From Thiothrix phosphatis (lineage in GTDB: Bacteria; Pseudomonadota; Gammaproteobacteria; Thiotrichales; Thiotrichaceae), in assembly GCF_035668035.1 (NCBI RefSeq), contig NZ_JAYMYJ010000043.1:35542-99541 (forward strand): a DNA stretch of 64,000 nt. The letters are read 5' to 3'. Both the position numbers and the translations under genes were made by a program. The notes under the pieces were generated by a model. It had not been told where the DNA came from. It did no database searches and was given only the letters and a program-made list of their open reading frames with translations. Each line of letters opens with the position of its first letter. The first letter of the stretch is position 1. Shown here in pieces: positions 44,501 to 53,386 of the stretch.

Positions 44501-45445
44501 ATGGCCGGCGGCAGCCTTTTAGCCTTACTTGATGACATCACCACCGTTCTGGATGATGTGTCCCTCATGGCCAAAGTGGCCGCGAAAAAAACCGCAGGGG
44601 TGCTCGGCGACGATTTGGCACTGAACGCCGAACAGGTCGCAGGCATCCAGGCGGAACGCGAGTTGCCGGTCGTCTGGGCCGTCACCAAAGGCTCATTCCT
44701 CAATAAACTGATCCTAGTGCCGATCGCCCTGCTGTTGAGCGCCTTCCTGCCCTGGCTGATCACCCCACTGCTGATGCTGGGCGGCGCCTACCTGTGTTAT
44801 GAAGGTTTCGAGAAAATCCTGCACAAACTGCTGCATGGCGGTGAGGAGGAGATCGATACGGAAGCCGAACTGCTACAGGTTTCACACAACCCCGAAGCGG
44901 ACATGGTGGCATTCGAGAAGGAGAAGATCAAAGGCGCGATCCGCACCGATTTCGTCCTGTCCGCCGAAATCATCGTCATTGCGCTGGGCACGGTGAAAGA
45001 CGCCTCGTTCCTCATGCAAGCCATCGTTGTGGCGGGCATCGCCGTCGTCATGACCATCGGCGTCTACGGGGCCGTGGCGGGCATCGTCAAGCTGGATGAC
45101 GCTGGTTTTTATTTGCTGCGCGACAAGGCATCCGCCTTCAAACAGGCGCTGGGGCGCGGCTTACTGGCGTTTGCACCGTGGCTGATGAAAGCCCTGTCAG
45201 TGGTCGGCACCGCCGCCATGTTCCTGGTCGGCGGCGGCATCCTGTTGCACGGCATTCCGCATTCACATGAATTCCTGCATGGCGCGGAACTGTTCGTGCA
45301 GCAGGTTGGCGGGATTGGCGGCTTGCTGGCGGCGATCACGCCAACCCTGCTCAACGGCCTGTTCGGCGTTCTGGCTGGAGCCGTGACGCTGGCGGTAGCG
45401 GTGCCGGTCTCCAACCTGATCAGCAAGTTCCGCCAACCTAGTTGA
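44501..45445 (+). CDS. DUF808 (YedI-like) inner membrane protein
   Basis: 314 residues. Start MAGGSLLALLDDITTVLDDV is the DUF808 signature, followed by MAKVAAKKTAGVLGDDLALNAEQV and four to six hydrophobic segments (NKLILVPIALLLSAFLPWL, QAIVVAGIAVVMTIGVYG, FGVLAGAVTLAVAV). Family function unknown. Convergent with the TgpA gene, 3' ends overlapping by 8 bp. Preceded by a poly-C tract. Confidence 0.93.
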   Translation: MAGGSLLALLDDITTVLDDVSLMAKVAAKKTAGVLGDDLALNAEQVAGIQAERELPVVWAVTKGSFLNKLILVPIALLLSAFLPWLITPLLMLGGAYLCYEGFEKILHKLLHGGEEEIDTEAELLQVSHNPEADMVAFEKEKIKGAIRTDFVLSAEIIVIALGTVKDASFLMQAIVVAGIAVVMTIGVYGAVAGIVKLDDAGFYLLRDKASAFKQALGRGLLAFAPWLMKALSVVGTAAMFLVGGGILLHGIPHSHEFLHGAELFVQQVGGIGGLLAAITPTLLNGLFGVLAGAVTLAVAVPVSNLISKFRQPS

Positions 45446-47450
45446 GCTTGCCCAGCAAGACCTTGAGCTTGCGGGCGGCATTGCGCCCGTCCATGGCGTC
45501 TGGCGCATAGCAGACGCTTTCATACACCCGGGTAAATTCGTGGATGACACCCGCCAGCTTTGGCAGGGCGGCGGCGGCTTCGGCGGCGAAAGCGCCCGGC
45601 GTATCGCCCGGCTCCCGCTGCACGCCCCGTTTCGCCAGGGCGGCGCAGAATTGCCGGTAAAGCCGGTGTTCCAACGCCTCCTTCGCTTGCCGCCGCGTCA
45701 TGCCCAGCAGCACCAGCCAGCCCAGTGCAATCGCCCCAAACACACTACCGGCCAGCAGCGCCACTTTCGCCACTGACAGGCTCCCCAACAGGGCTTTCAA
45801 CAGTTCGGCTTGCTGGGCGCTGTCATACCCCAGCACCCAGCGCCGCCAGCCATACTGTACGGTGTCCAGTTGCTGGTTGAGTGTGTTCAGCCAAGCAATC
45901 TTGCGGACAGAAAACACCGAATCCGCCAGAAAACTGCCTTCCGCCCGCACCGCCGCCTCCAGCCCTTGCTCAGTGCGGCTAGGCGCGACCACCGTGGTCG
46001 GGTCAACCCGCACCCAGCCGCGCTCCGGCAGCCAAACTTCCGCCCAGGCGTGGGCATCATACTGGTGGACTGCCAAATATTGCCCCGTTTCATTCCATTC
46101 GCCGCCCTGATAACCGACCACCACGCGCGCCGGGATTCCCGCCGCCCGCATCAGGAAAACGAAACTGCCTGCGTAATGGGCACAAAACCCACGTTGCGAA
46201 TCGAACAGAAAAGCATCGATGGTGTCCCGGCCACCCAAGGTCGGCGGGTTCAGGGTGTATTCGTAGCCCAGCGAGCCGAACCGGGCCAACACCTTGTCAA
46301 TGTACGCCTGTGCCGCGCCAGTTTCCCGCCACAAGCGTCCGGCCAGCTCGCGGCTGCGCGGGTCGCTGTTGGCTGGCAGCTCCAACGCCAATGAACGCAT
46401 CAACGGATCCAGCGCCAGGTCGCGCTGCGCCTGCGGGTAGCTGACCGCCTTCAGCAGGAACGGTGCCTGCAACACCTCCCGCGCCATCACCCGGTAATCG
46501 GCACCTTGCAGCACATCCCCGCTGACCTCGACCGTGGGCGTGAGGGTAAACAGCCACGGCTGGCCGGTTTTTTCATACACGGCTTCATAAGCCACCGCCT
46601 CGCCTGGAGTCCGAATCTTGTCCGGGCTCCAGCGGAAACTGGTCTGCAAAGCCCCTGCCACCTGAGTCGCGTCATAATCTTGCTCAAATTGCCGCCATTC
46701 ACGCCCATCGAAATGGTTGAACACCAGCCCGCGCCAATAGAGCTCACTCTGTTCCGGACGCTTGCCTTGAAAGCTTACCCGGAACGCCAGCTCATCCGAC
46801 TTGCCGAGCTTCTCAATGTCGCCCGGAGCCATATGGTCGGAAACCCCAGTTTTGGCCTGGACATGGGATAACGGCAATGACCACAGCGGCGGCAAGCGTG
46901 GCGCAAACACAAAGATCGCCGCCATCAGCGGCAGGCATTGCAACAGCATCACCAGCGCCAGCCGCAAGTTGAAACGCACATTCTGCGCCGTGGAAAACTC
47001 CGTCACCGACTGTTGCACCCCGACCAGCGCCCCGGTCAGCACCACCATCGACAACGTGCCATACAGCGCCGCCAGCATCGATTGCGTATACAGGAAATGC
47101 AGCGCCACCAAAAAATAGCCGATAAAAATCACCACAATCGCGTCCCGCCGCTGCACCACTTCCAGCGACTTGAACGCAAACCCCAACAGCAACAGGCTCG
47201 CCATCGCATCCAACGATGGAAATTGCAGCCCGCTCAACAGCAGCCCTCCGCCCCCCAGCAACACCAGCACCAGCTTGGTCACATTGCCCGGCTGGCTGGC
47301 CAGCCCCGCCAGCACCCGCAACCGCCAGCCCGCCGCGAACAGCAGCACCGGAACCAGCCACACCGGCAGGTCAAACACGAACGGCAGCATCACCGCCAGT
47401 TGCGCCGCCAGCAGCCAGATCATGCCGGTATAGGTGACCTGTTTAAACAT
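45438..47450 (-). CDS. TgpA-type transglutaminase-like membrane protein
   Basis: 670 residues from the Met at 47450 (MFKQVTYTGMIWLLAAQLAV), which overlaps the DUF58 stop by 8 nt. Five or six N-terminal transmembrane helices, a periplasmic transglutaminase core (Cys in RGFCAHYAGSFVFLMRAAG, His in YDAHAWAEVWLPERG, Asp in VRVDPT), another helix (about 575-597), and a C-terminal DUF4129-like region. Homologues in Pseudomonas are essential TgpA proteins. Third gene of MoxR / DUF58 / TgpA. Confidence 0.92.
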   Translation of the reverse strand: MFKQVTYTGMIWLLAAQLAVMLPFVFDLPVWLVPVLLFAAGWRLRVLAGLASQPGNVTKLVLVLLGGGGLLLSGLQFPSLDAMASLLLLGFAFKSLEVVQRRDAIVVIFIGYFLVALHFLYTQSMLAALYGTLSMVVLTGALVGVQQSVTEFSTAQNVRFNLRLALVMLLQCLPLMAAIFVFAPRLPPLWSLPLSHVQAKTGVSDHMAPGDIEKLGKSDELAFRVSFQGKRPEQSELYWRGLVFNHFDGREWRQFEQDYDATQVAGALQTSFRWSPDKIRTPGEAVAYEAVYEKTGQPWLFTLTPTVEVSGDVLQGADYRVMAREVLQAPFLLKAVSYPQAQRDLALDPLMRSLALELPANSDPRSRELAGRLWRETGAAQAYIDKVLARFGSLGYEYTLNPPTLGGRDTIDAFLFDSQRGFCAHYAGSFVFLMRAAGIPARVVVGYQGGEWNETGQYLAVHQYDAHAWAEVWLPERGWVRVDPTTVVAPSRTEQGLEAAVRAEGSFLADSVFSVRKIAWLNTLNQQLDTVQYGWRRWVLGYDSAQQAELLKALLGSLSVAKVALLAGSVFGAIALGWLVLLGMTRRQAKEALEHRLYRQFCAALAKRGVQREPGDTPGAFAAEAAAALPKLAGVIHEFTRVYESVCYAPDAMDGRNAARKLKVLLGKLN

Positions 47451-48405
47451 CCGCGACCCCGAACAAGGCCAGCGCCTGCAAGCAACGCGCCTTGTGGGCT
47501 TCACCCTTGCCCGGCCCGACCAACGCCCCCGGCAGTTTCAGGCCAAACCGGCGCTGTTCCTGATGAAAGTCCAACACCCGGCGGCACAAGTGCGAAAGGC
47601 GCACCTCCACGCCCGGCATCGGCAGGTCATCCCAGTCCAGCCACAGGTCATGGCTGGCGTAATCGACGAACGTGCGGGTGTACAGCTCGCCCGTCTGGGC
47701 ATATTTTTTCCAGTGGATGCGTTTGGGGGCGTCCCCCTGCCGATATTCGCGCACACCGCTGAAATCGCTGCTGCCACCGGCAATTTCCACCCCGTCCCCA
47801 AGCATGGCGTTGTGGTCGCCGCCGCCGGGCTGGAACGCCTTGTCAACCGGCGCGGGGTACACCAACCCCTGCGCCGCCGGGTACACATACGACCACGCCA
47901 CCGCCAGCCCGGTCGGGTAACGGGTCGACACCCGCAGGCGCGGCGGCTGGAAACGGCCACGCGCACCGCTGGCGTGCGACAGCTTCACCCGCTGCGTCTG
48001 CGCCGTCACCAAGTTGGTTTGCGCCTGGTCTTCCCCCGGCCAATCAAGCTCGATGGCGAAACGGGGCTGTGGGCGGGTGCTGACCAACTCCATTTCCAGC
48101 ACCGCCTTTTCCCCAACGAAGCAAGGCTCCACGCCGACAGTGGCCAGGGTCAAGCCCGCCAAGTTGCGCCAAGTATAGAAAATATTCAGCAGCAGCATTG
48201 CCAGCAGCCAGAAGCAGATGCTGTACACCAGTGAATTTTGGAAATTGACGCCCAGCAGGAACAGCAGGGCGATAATGGCCAGCAACCCCAGTGCGGTTTT
48301 GCTGGGGACGATGAAAATCCTGTGCTGGCTGAGGGTGATTTCCCGTGCGGGGGCAAAGCGCCCTTGCAACCAGCCGTCCAGTTGCGCCCGCCACGCCTCA
48401 ACCAT
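47443..48405 (-). CDS. DUF58 domain protein
   Basis: 320 residues from the Met at 48405, chosen because GGGGA lies about 6 nt upstream and it makes an 8-nt overlap (ATGGTTGA) with MoxR; the frame is open to 48537. Two N-terminal helices (TALGLLAIIALLFLLGVNF and SICFWLLAMLLLNIFYTW) and the DUF58 core GVREYRQGDAPKRIHWKKYA with a von Willebrand-type fold. It partners with MoxR ATPases and TgpA, probably in envelope protein maturation. Confidence 0.9.
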   Translation of the reverse strand: MVEAWRAQLDGWLQGRFAPAREITLSQHRIFIVPSKTALGLLAIIALLFLLGVNFQNSLVYSICFWLLAMLLLNIFYTWRNLAGLTLATVGVEPCFVGEKAVLEMELVSTRPQPRFAIELDWPGEDQAQTNLVTAQTQRVKLSHASGARGRFQPPRLRVSTRYPTGLAVAWSYVYPAAQGLVYPAPVDKAFQPGGGDHNAMLGDGVEIAGGSSDFSGVREYRQGDAPKRIHWKKYAQTGELYTRTFVDYASHDLWLDWDDLPMPGVEVRLSHLCRRVLDFHQEQRRFGLKLPGALVGPGKGEAHKARCLQALALFGVADV

Positions 48406-49333
48406 GGCCATTCCCCACCACATCCACCTTGGCAAGAACCTGGCGGGCAAGCTGTTCACCCTGCGCTTCCTGCCTGCCGATGATGCGGTGCCCGGCGACA
48501 GCGGCGAACACTGCCTGCACATCTTCCGGCAGCACATGCCCGCGCCCTTGCAGCAACGTCCAGGCTTGCGCGCTTTTCACCAGCGCCAGCGCGCCGCGTG
48601 GCGACAGGCCCAGGTGACAGACATCCGGCTGCCGGGTGCAGGCGATCAGGCGTTGCACGTAATCCAGCAGCGTATCGCTCATTTTCACCTGCGGAACCAG
48701 CGCTTGCAGCGCCTTCAGGCGGCTTTCGTTCAGCACCTGCTGCAAGCTGGCCAGCAACACCCGGCCATTACGCCCTTGCAACAGGCTACGCTCCGCCGCC
48801 GGGTCGGGGTAGCCAAGCGAAATCCGCAGCAGGAAGCGGTCAAGCTGCGATTCCGGCAACGGAAAAGTGCCCGACTGGGTTTGCGGGTTCTGGGTGGCGA
48901 TCACGAAAAATGGTGCAGGCAGCGCATGGGTGACGCCATCCACGCTGATCTGGCGCTCTTCCATCGCTTCCAGCAGCGCGCTCTGTGCTTTGGGGGTGGC
49001 GCGGTTGAGTTCATCGGCCAACAGCACTTGGCTGAAGACAGGGCCTGGATGAAAGCGGAATTTGCCTGCTTGCGGTTCAAACACCGACGCGCCGATCAGG
49101 TCGGCGGGCAACAGGTCGCTGGTGAACTGGACGCGCTTATATTCCAATCCACAAACCTCGGCGAGCGCATGCGCAAGGGTGGTTTTGCCCATACCTGGCA
49201 GGTCTTCCAGCAACAAATGGCCGTTGGCGAGCAGGCAGGCAAGTGCGAGTTTGACCTGCTGTTCCTTACCGTGGATGACCTTGTTCAATTGGGCAAGCGT
49301 AGCCTGGATCAACTGGGGGGCCGCGATTGTCAT
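48398..49333 (-). CDS. MoxR-family AAA+ ATPase
   Basis: 311 residues: Walker A LPGMGKTTLAHALAE, Walker B LLADELNRATPKAQSALLEAM, sensor 1 FFVIATQNPQTQSGTFPLPES, and the C-terminal lid with ARTSREALAL-like RGALALVKSAQAW. Acts as chaperone for the DUF58 partner encoded next (8-nt overlap). The start MTIAAPQLIQATLAQL fits the family. Confidence 0.94.
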   Translation of the reverse strand: MTIAAPQLIQATLAQLNKVIHGKEQQVKLALACLLANGHLLLEDLPGMGKTTLAHALAEVCGLEYKRVQFTSDLLPADLIGASVFEPQAGKFRFHPGPVFSQVLLADELNRATPKAQSALLEAMEERQISVDGVTHALPAPFFVIATQNPQTQSGTFPLPESQLDRFLLRISLGYPDPAAERSLLQGRNGRVLLASLQQVLNESRLKALQALVPQVKMSDTLLDYVQRLIACTRQPDVCHLGLSPRGALALVKSAQAWTLLQGRGHVLPEDVQAVFAAVAGHRIIGRQEAQGEQLARQVLAKVDVVGNGHG

Positions 49334-49400
49334 CGTTTTTATCCGTTATTGTTATAATTTGGGGTGCGTGGATGACTGTACACAATGGCGGGCGGCTTGC

Positions 49401-49949
49401 CTACTCCAGCCGGATGAAATGCTCCCGGTAGTATTTCAGTTCCTCAATCGAGTCGCGGATGTCGTCCAGCGCCAGATGTTTGGAATCCTTCTTGAACCCG
49501 TCCGGCAACCCTGGCCGCCAGCGGCTGGCCAGCTCTTTCAGGGTGCTGACATCCAGATGGCGGTAGTGGAAAAACTTTTCCAGCTCCGGCATGTGGCGGG
49601 CGAGGAAACGCCGGTCTTGGCAGATGGTGTTGCCGCACATCGGCGATGCGCCCGGCGGCACATATTGCCTGAGGAATTCCAGCGTGGCCTGTTCCGCCCC
49701 AGCCTCCGTCCAGGCGCTTTCCCGCACCCGCTGGACCAAACCGGAACCGCCGTGCTGGCGCTGGTTCCAGTCATCCATCGCCGCCAACGCAGCGTCCGGC
49801 TGATGGATGGCGATGACTGGCCCTTCCGCCAGGATATTCAAATACTTGTCGGTGACGATGGTGGCGATTTCGATAATGGCGTCATTGAATGCGTCCAGCC
49901 CGGTCATTTCCAGATCGATCCAGATCAAATTTTCCTGATGAATGCCCAT
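49401..49949 (-). CDS. orn: oligoribonuclease
   Basis: 3'-5' exoribonuclease degrading very short RNAs, including pGpG from cyclic di-GMP turnover. 182 residues, DEDDh family: IWIDLEMTGLDAF (Asp, Glu), MCGNTICQDRRFLARHMP (Asp), YRHLDVSTLKEL, and KDSKHLALDDIRDSIEEL (His, Asp). Divergent from the M48 protease gene, 52 nt apart; a common gammaproteobacterial neighbourhood together with rsgA. Confidence 0.97.
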   Translation of the reverse strand: MGIHQENLIWIDLEMTGLDAFNDAIIEIATIVTDKYLNILAEGPVIAIHQPDAALAAMDDWNQRQHGGSGLVQRVRESAWTEAGAEQATLEFLRQYVPPGASPMCGNTICQDRRFLARHMPELEKFFHYRHLDVSTLKELASRWRPGLPDGFKKDSKHLALDDIRDSIEELKYYREHFIRLE

Positions 49950-50001
49950 TCGGTTACACTTGCCTGATACTTTAGGGAATCAGGACTATAACAGAAACAC
50001 C

Positions 50002-51243
50002 ATGCAAACCTTCACTTACATCTTTTTGGCGTTCCTGCTGGCGTCGACGCTGACGCAACTTTACCTGTCGCTGCGGCAAAAACAGCATGTCAGCCAGCAT
50101 CGCAGCAGTGTGCCCGCCGCCTTCGCCGACCGGATTTCCTTGGTAGAGCACCAGAAAGCCGCCGATTACACCCTCGCCAAGGGCAGCGTGGGGCGGATTG
50201 AGCTGCTGGCGGGCGTGTTCATCCTGCTGGCGTGGACGCTGGGCGGCGGCCTGGAGTGGCTCGACCGCCTGTGGCGCAGCTTCGGCTGGAGCGGACTGTA
50301 TGCAGGCGCAGCCGTGATCATCAGCAGCATGCTGATCGGCAGCCTGCTGGATTTGCCCGCATCGCTGTACCGCACGTTTGTGCTGGAGGAACGTTTCGGC
50401 TTCAACAAGATGACCGCCGCCACCTACGTTGCCGACCTGCTGAAAGGCGCGGCGCTGATGCTGGCGATTGGCGTGCCGCTGATCATGCTGATCTTGTGGC
50501 TGATGGAATCCGCAGGCGGCCTGTGGTGGCTGTATGCCTGGGCGGCGCTGACGGCGTTTTCCCTGCTGATGACCTGGGCCTATCCCAAATTCATTGCCCC
50601 CCTGTTCAACAAGTTCAGCCCGCTGGAAGCAGGGGAAGTCGCCGACCGCATCAACGCCCTGCTGACGCGCACCGGCTTCAACAGCAAGGGCGTGTTCGTG
50701 ATGGATGGTTCGCGCCGTTCCGCCCACGGCAACGCCTATTTCACCGGCTTCGGCAAAAACAAGCGCATCGTCTTTTTTGACACCCTGCTCAAGCACCTGA
50801 CCCCGGCGCAGGTGGAGGCAGTGCTGGCGCATGAACTGGGCCATTTCAAGCGCAAGCACATCGTCAAGGGCATGGCGCTGTCCATGAGCCTGACGCTGGC
50901 GGGCTTCGCCCTGCTGGCTTGGCTGATGCGGCAGGAATGGTTTTATGCCGCGCTTGGCGTCAGCCAGCCGTCCACTTACATGGCGCTGCTGCTGTTTATG
51001 CTGGTCAGCCCCGTGTTCACTTTTTTCATCGGCCCGGTGATGGCCTGGTGGTCGCGCAAGCATGAATTTGAGGCGGATGAGTTCGCCGCAAAACAATCCA
51101 GCGGCACGGAACTGATTGCCGCCTTGGTGGGTCTGTACAGGGAGAACGCCAGCACCTTGACGCCTGATCCGTTATACTCGGCGTTCTACGACTCGCATCC
51201 GCCAGCAACGATACGGATTGCGCATTTACAACAACAAACCTGA
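50002..51243 (+). CDS. M48 family (Ste24-like) membrane metalloprotease
   Basis: 413 residues from the Met at 50002 (MQTFTYIFLAFLLASTLTQL); the frame opens 20 codons earlier but that part has no family match. Several transmembrane helices, the zinc motif HELGHFKRKH (about residue 276) and third ligand in KHEFEADEFAAK. Resembles CAAX prenyl protease Ste24, larger than HtpX (about 290 aa). Probably degrades misfolded membrane proteins. Between orn and rsgA, as in many gammaproteobacteria. Confidence 0.93.
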   Translation: MQTFTYIFLAFLLASTLTQLYLSLRQKQHVSQHRSSVPAAFADRISLVEHQKAADYTLAKGSVGRIELLAGVFILLAWTLGGGLEWLDRLWRSFGWSGLYAGAAVIISSMLIGSLLDLPASLYRTFVLEERFGFNKMTAATYVADLLKGAALMLAIGVPLIMLILWLMESAGGLWWLYAWAALTAFSLLMTWAYPKFIAPLFNKFSPLEAGEVADRINALLTRTGFNSKGVFVMDGSRRSAHGNAYFTGFGKNKRIVFFDTLLKHLTPAQVEAVLAHELGHFKRKHIVKGMALSMSLTLAGFALLAWLMRQEWFYAALGVSQPSTYMALLLFMLVSPVFTFFIGPVMAWWSRKHEFEADEFAAKQSSGTELIAALVGLYRENASTLTPDPLYSAFYDSHPPATIRIAHLQQQT

Positions 51244-51259
51244 CAAGACGAGTAGTGAA

Positions 51260-51526
51260 ATGAAACCTGTACTCATCCTTTGCTCCGGGCTTCTGCTGAC
51301 GCAGGCTGTATGGGCAAATGACCCAGACTCCGTCACGCAGTTCACCAGTTCAGCCTGCAACACGCCTGAACTGACCGACCCCGCCACCTCGGGAATCACT
51401 AACCGCGCACAACTGGACAAAAAAGTGCGCAGTTGCGACCTGGACAACCACATCTACTGGTATGAAGACCAAATCCAGGACATCGTCGCTTACATCGCCC
51501 AAAAGTATTACCACAACTTCCAGTAA
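51260..51526 (+). CDS. small exported Cys-containing protein
   Basis: 88 residues from the Met at 51260 (MKPVLILCSGLLLTQAVWAN), which gives a clean signal peptide cleaved after VWA. The mature part has two Cys (SACNTPE, RSCDLDN) likely to form a disulfide, and an aromatic C-terminus IYWYEDQIQDIVAYIAQKYY. Function unknown; lies 16 nt after the M48 gene and before rsgA. Confidence 0.75.
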   Translation: MKPVLILCSGLLLTQAVWANDPDSVTQFTSSACNTPELTDPATSGITNRAQLDKKVRSCDLDNHIYWYEDQIQDIVAYIAQKYYHNFQ

Positions 51527-51566
51527 TGGGTGTGCAGCCAGCCGTTTTCCGTCAGAATAGGGATGT

Positions 51567-52475
51567 ATGACGGAAAACACCCCACACCTTGCATCCTCCG
51601 GCGACGGGCAGGTCATTACCCGCTTTGGCGCTGAATTCCTGATTGAAACCAGCGAGGGCGAAGCCATACGCTGCACCGCCCGCCGCAAACTTGACCATCT
51701 TGCTTGCGGCGACCGCGTCAGATGGGAGCGGCAGATGCAAGGCAACGCCGCCGTCACCGCCATGCTGCCGCGCAAAAATGTGCTGGAGCGCCCCGATTTC
51801 CGTGGCAAACCACGCGCCATCGCCGCCAACGTCGACCTGTTGATCGTGGTGGCCAGCTGGCAGCCTGCGCCAGTCTGGGAAATGCTTGACCGTTACCTGA
51901 TCGCCGCCCGCCGTTTGCCCGCCGATGTGCTGCTGGTGATGAACAAGGCCGATTTGCGCAGCACCCACGCCACCCAAGAAGCGGAAACCTGCCTGCACGA
52001 ATACGGGCGTATCGGTTGCCCGGTGCTGCACGTATCGGCAGGGCAGCCACAGGGGATAGACGCCATCCTCAACGCCATCGGCGAACGCACGGCCATCGTG
52101 GTCGGCCAGTCAGGCGTTGGCAAGTCGTCCATCGCCGCCCAATTGCTGCCGCACACCGACATCCGCATCGGCGCAGTCGCCGACACTGGCGAAGGCCGCC
52201 ACACCACCACGACCGCCACCCTCTACCGCCTGCCCGCCAACGGCACGCTGATCGATTCGCCGGGCGTGCGCGATTTCGGCCTGACGGGCCTGGATTTCGC
52301 CACGCTGGAAGCCGGATTTCCCGAGTTTCGCCCGTTTCTGGGTGAATGCCGCTTCCACAACTGCACCCATAACCATGAACCCGGTTGCGCCATCAAGGCG
52401 GCTGCCAACGTCGGCGACATTCCACCGCAACGATTTACCCGCTATCAAAGCCTGTTGGCTGGGTTGCCCAGATAA
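51567..52475 (+). CDS. rsgA: ribosome small-subunit-dependent GTPase A
   Basis: Circularly permuted GTPase assisting 30S maturation. 302 residues: N-terminal OB domain, then G4 VMNKADL, G1 GQSGVGKSSIAAQLL, G2 region EGRHTTTTATLYRL, G3 DSPGVRDFGL, and a C-terminal zinc finger CRFHNCTHNHEPGC. The G4-G1-G3 order is diagnostic. Confidence 0.97.
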   Translation: MTENTPHLASSGDGQVITRFGAEFLIETSEGEAIRCTARRKLDHLACGDRVRWERQMQGNAAVTAMLPRKNVLERPDFRGKPRAIAANVDLLIVVASWQPAPVWEMLDRYLIAARRLPADVLLVMNKADLRSTHATQEAETCLHEYGRIGCPVLHVSAGQPQGIDAILNAIGERTAIVVGQSGVGKSSIAAQLLPHTDIRIGAVADTGEGRHTTTTATLYRLPANGTLIDSPGVRDFGLTGLDFATLEAGFPEFRPFLGECRFHNCTHNHEPGCAIKAAANVGDIPPQRFTRYQSLLAGLPR

Positions 52476-52776
52476 GTCACAACCACATCCTTCATACCCA
52501 CCATAAGCCGTCGTATTCCCGCCACTCCTCCAACTCAACTCGCCGCATATCAGGGAGGCAGCCCATATTCATTCGTTGTTTAGGCGCAACGGAACTATAA
52601 TGCCCGTATACAAATCCAAAATAAGGCGACAAGAAAAAGCGGTTGTTTTTCAGAAAAATTTCCTTCAAAGTGATGACTGTCACTTTTGGGTTAATAGCTT
52701 TCAGATAAAGTCAAGCACATAATTGATTGGTTTCCCTGGGATTCACCCTATCCAGCACCAAGAAAGAGGTAACAAC
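52476..52776. other. intergenic region, no gene supported
   Basis: 301 bases between rsgA and the next plus-strand gene. A hairpin AAAGTGA (52667-52673) / TCACTTT (52680-52686) is visible. A 63-codon minus-strand open frame at 52492-52683 ends in aromatic residues but has a weak start and no recognisable family, so I leave it uncalled. Confidence 0.45.
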
Positions 52777-53289
52777 ATGAACGTCCATCAACTGCATCTG
52801 CCGGATAATATCCACGCCAACTTCCAGGAATGCATCCCCTGCGAGTCGTCCCCCCACCCAGAAACAGCGTGCTATTGGCCCAAAGTCAAGATGCGCCGCC
52901 TGCGCCTTCCCAGCATGCCGGAAGAGCGCTTGAGCATCGAAATCTCCAACCCATGGCCTGATCTGGTCTTGCGCCATGTCAAAATCGCCTTCCTGTCCGC
53001 CAACCCCAACGCCCACCTGAAAAACGGCAGCCCGGCTGTCAAATTTGCCCCCACCCACGGCATCGAATTTGGCGACATCGCTTACCGTAGCAGCAAAGAT
53101 GGCCAAACCAACAGCGTCATGCGCGACATCATCATGATTGAAAGCCAGAGCAATGACGAAGGCCGCCAGATTTATGCAGGCGTCTTTTTCACCGCCTATG
53201 ACAAGGATGGTGCCGTCAAACACTATGGCTACCTGTTGTTCAGAAGCAATTTTCTGACCGTGGATGAAACTTTTGACAAGGCTGCCTGA
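52777..53289 (+). CDS. conserved-looking cytosolic protein, unknown function
   Basis: 170 residues from the Met at 52777 (MNVHQLHLPDNIHANFQECI), preceded by AGAGG 8 nt upstream. No signal peptide or membrane helix. The middle reads as a beta-sandwich (ERLSIEISNPWPDLVLRHVK, AFLSANPNAHLK, GIEFGDIAYR, IYAGVFFTAYDKDG). It has its own promoter region and no operon partner. I do not recognise the family. Confidence 0.65.
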   Translation: MNVHQLHLPDNIHANFQECIPCESSPHPETACYWPKVKMRRLRLPSMPEERLSIEISNPWPDLVLRHVKIAFLSANPNAHLKNGSPAVKFAPTHGIEFGDIAYRSSKDGQTNSVMRDIIMIESQSNDEGRQIYAGVFFTAYDKDGAVKHYGYLLFRSNFLTVDETFDKAA

Positions 53290-53386
53290 CAGTTTCATCC
53301 ACATACCCATATACATGGCATTATTTGAATAACTTGCAGCACTTATGAGATTCTTGGCACATGACTGACAATTATGACCTGTGCCC

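Noticed and set aside
52492..52683. 63-codon minus-strand frame between rsgA and the next gene
   Set aside because: GTG start inside a hairpin, no Shine-Dalgarno, no family; not reported as a gene.
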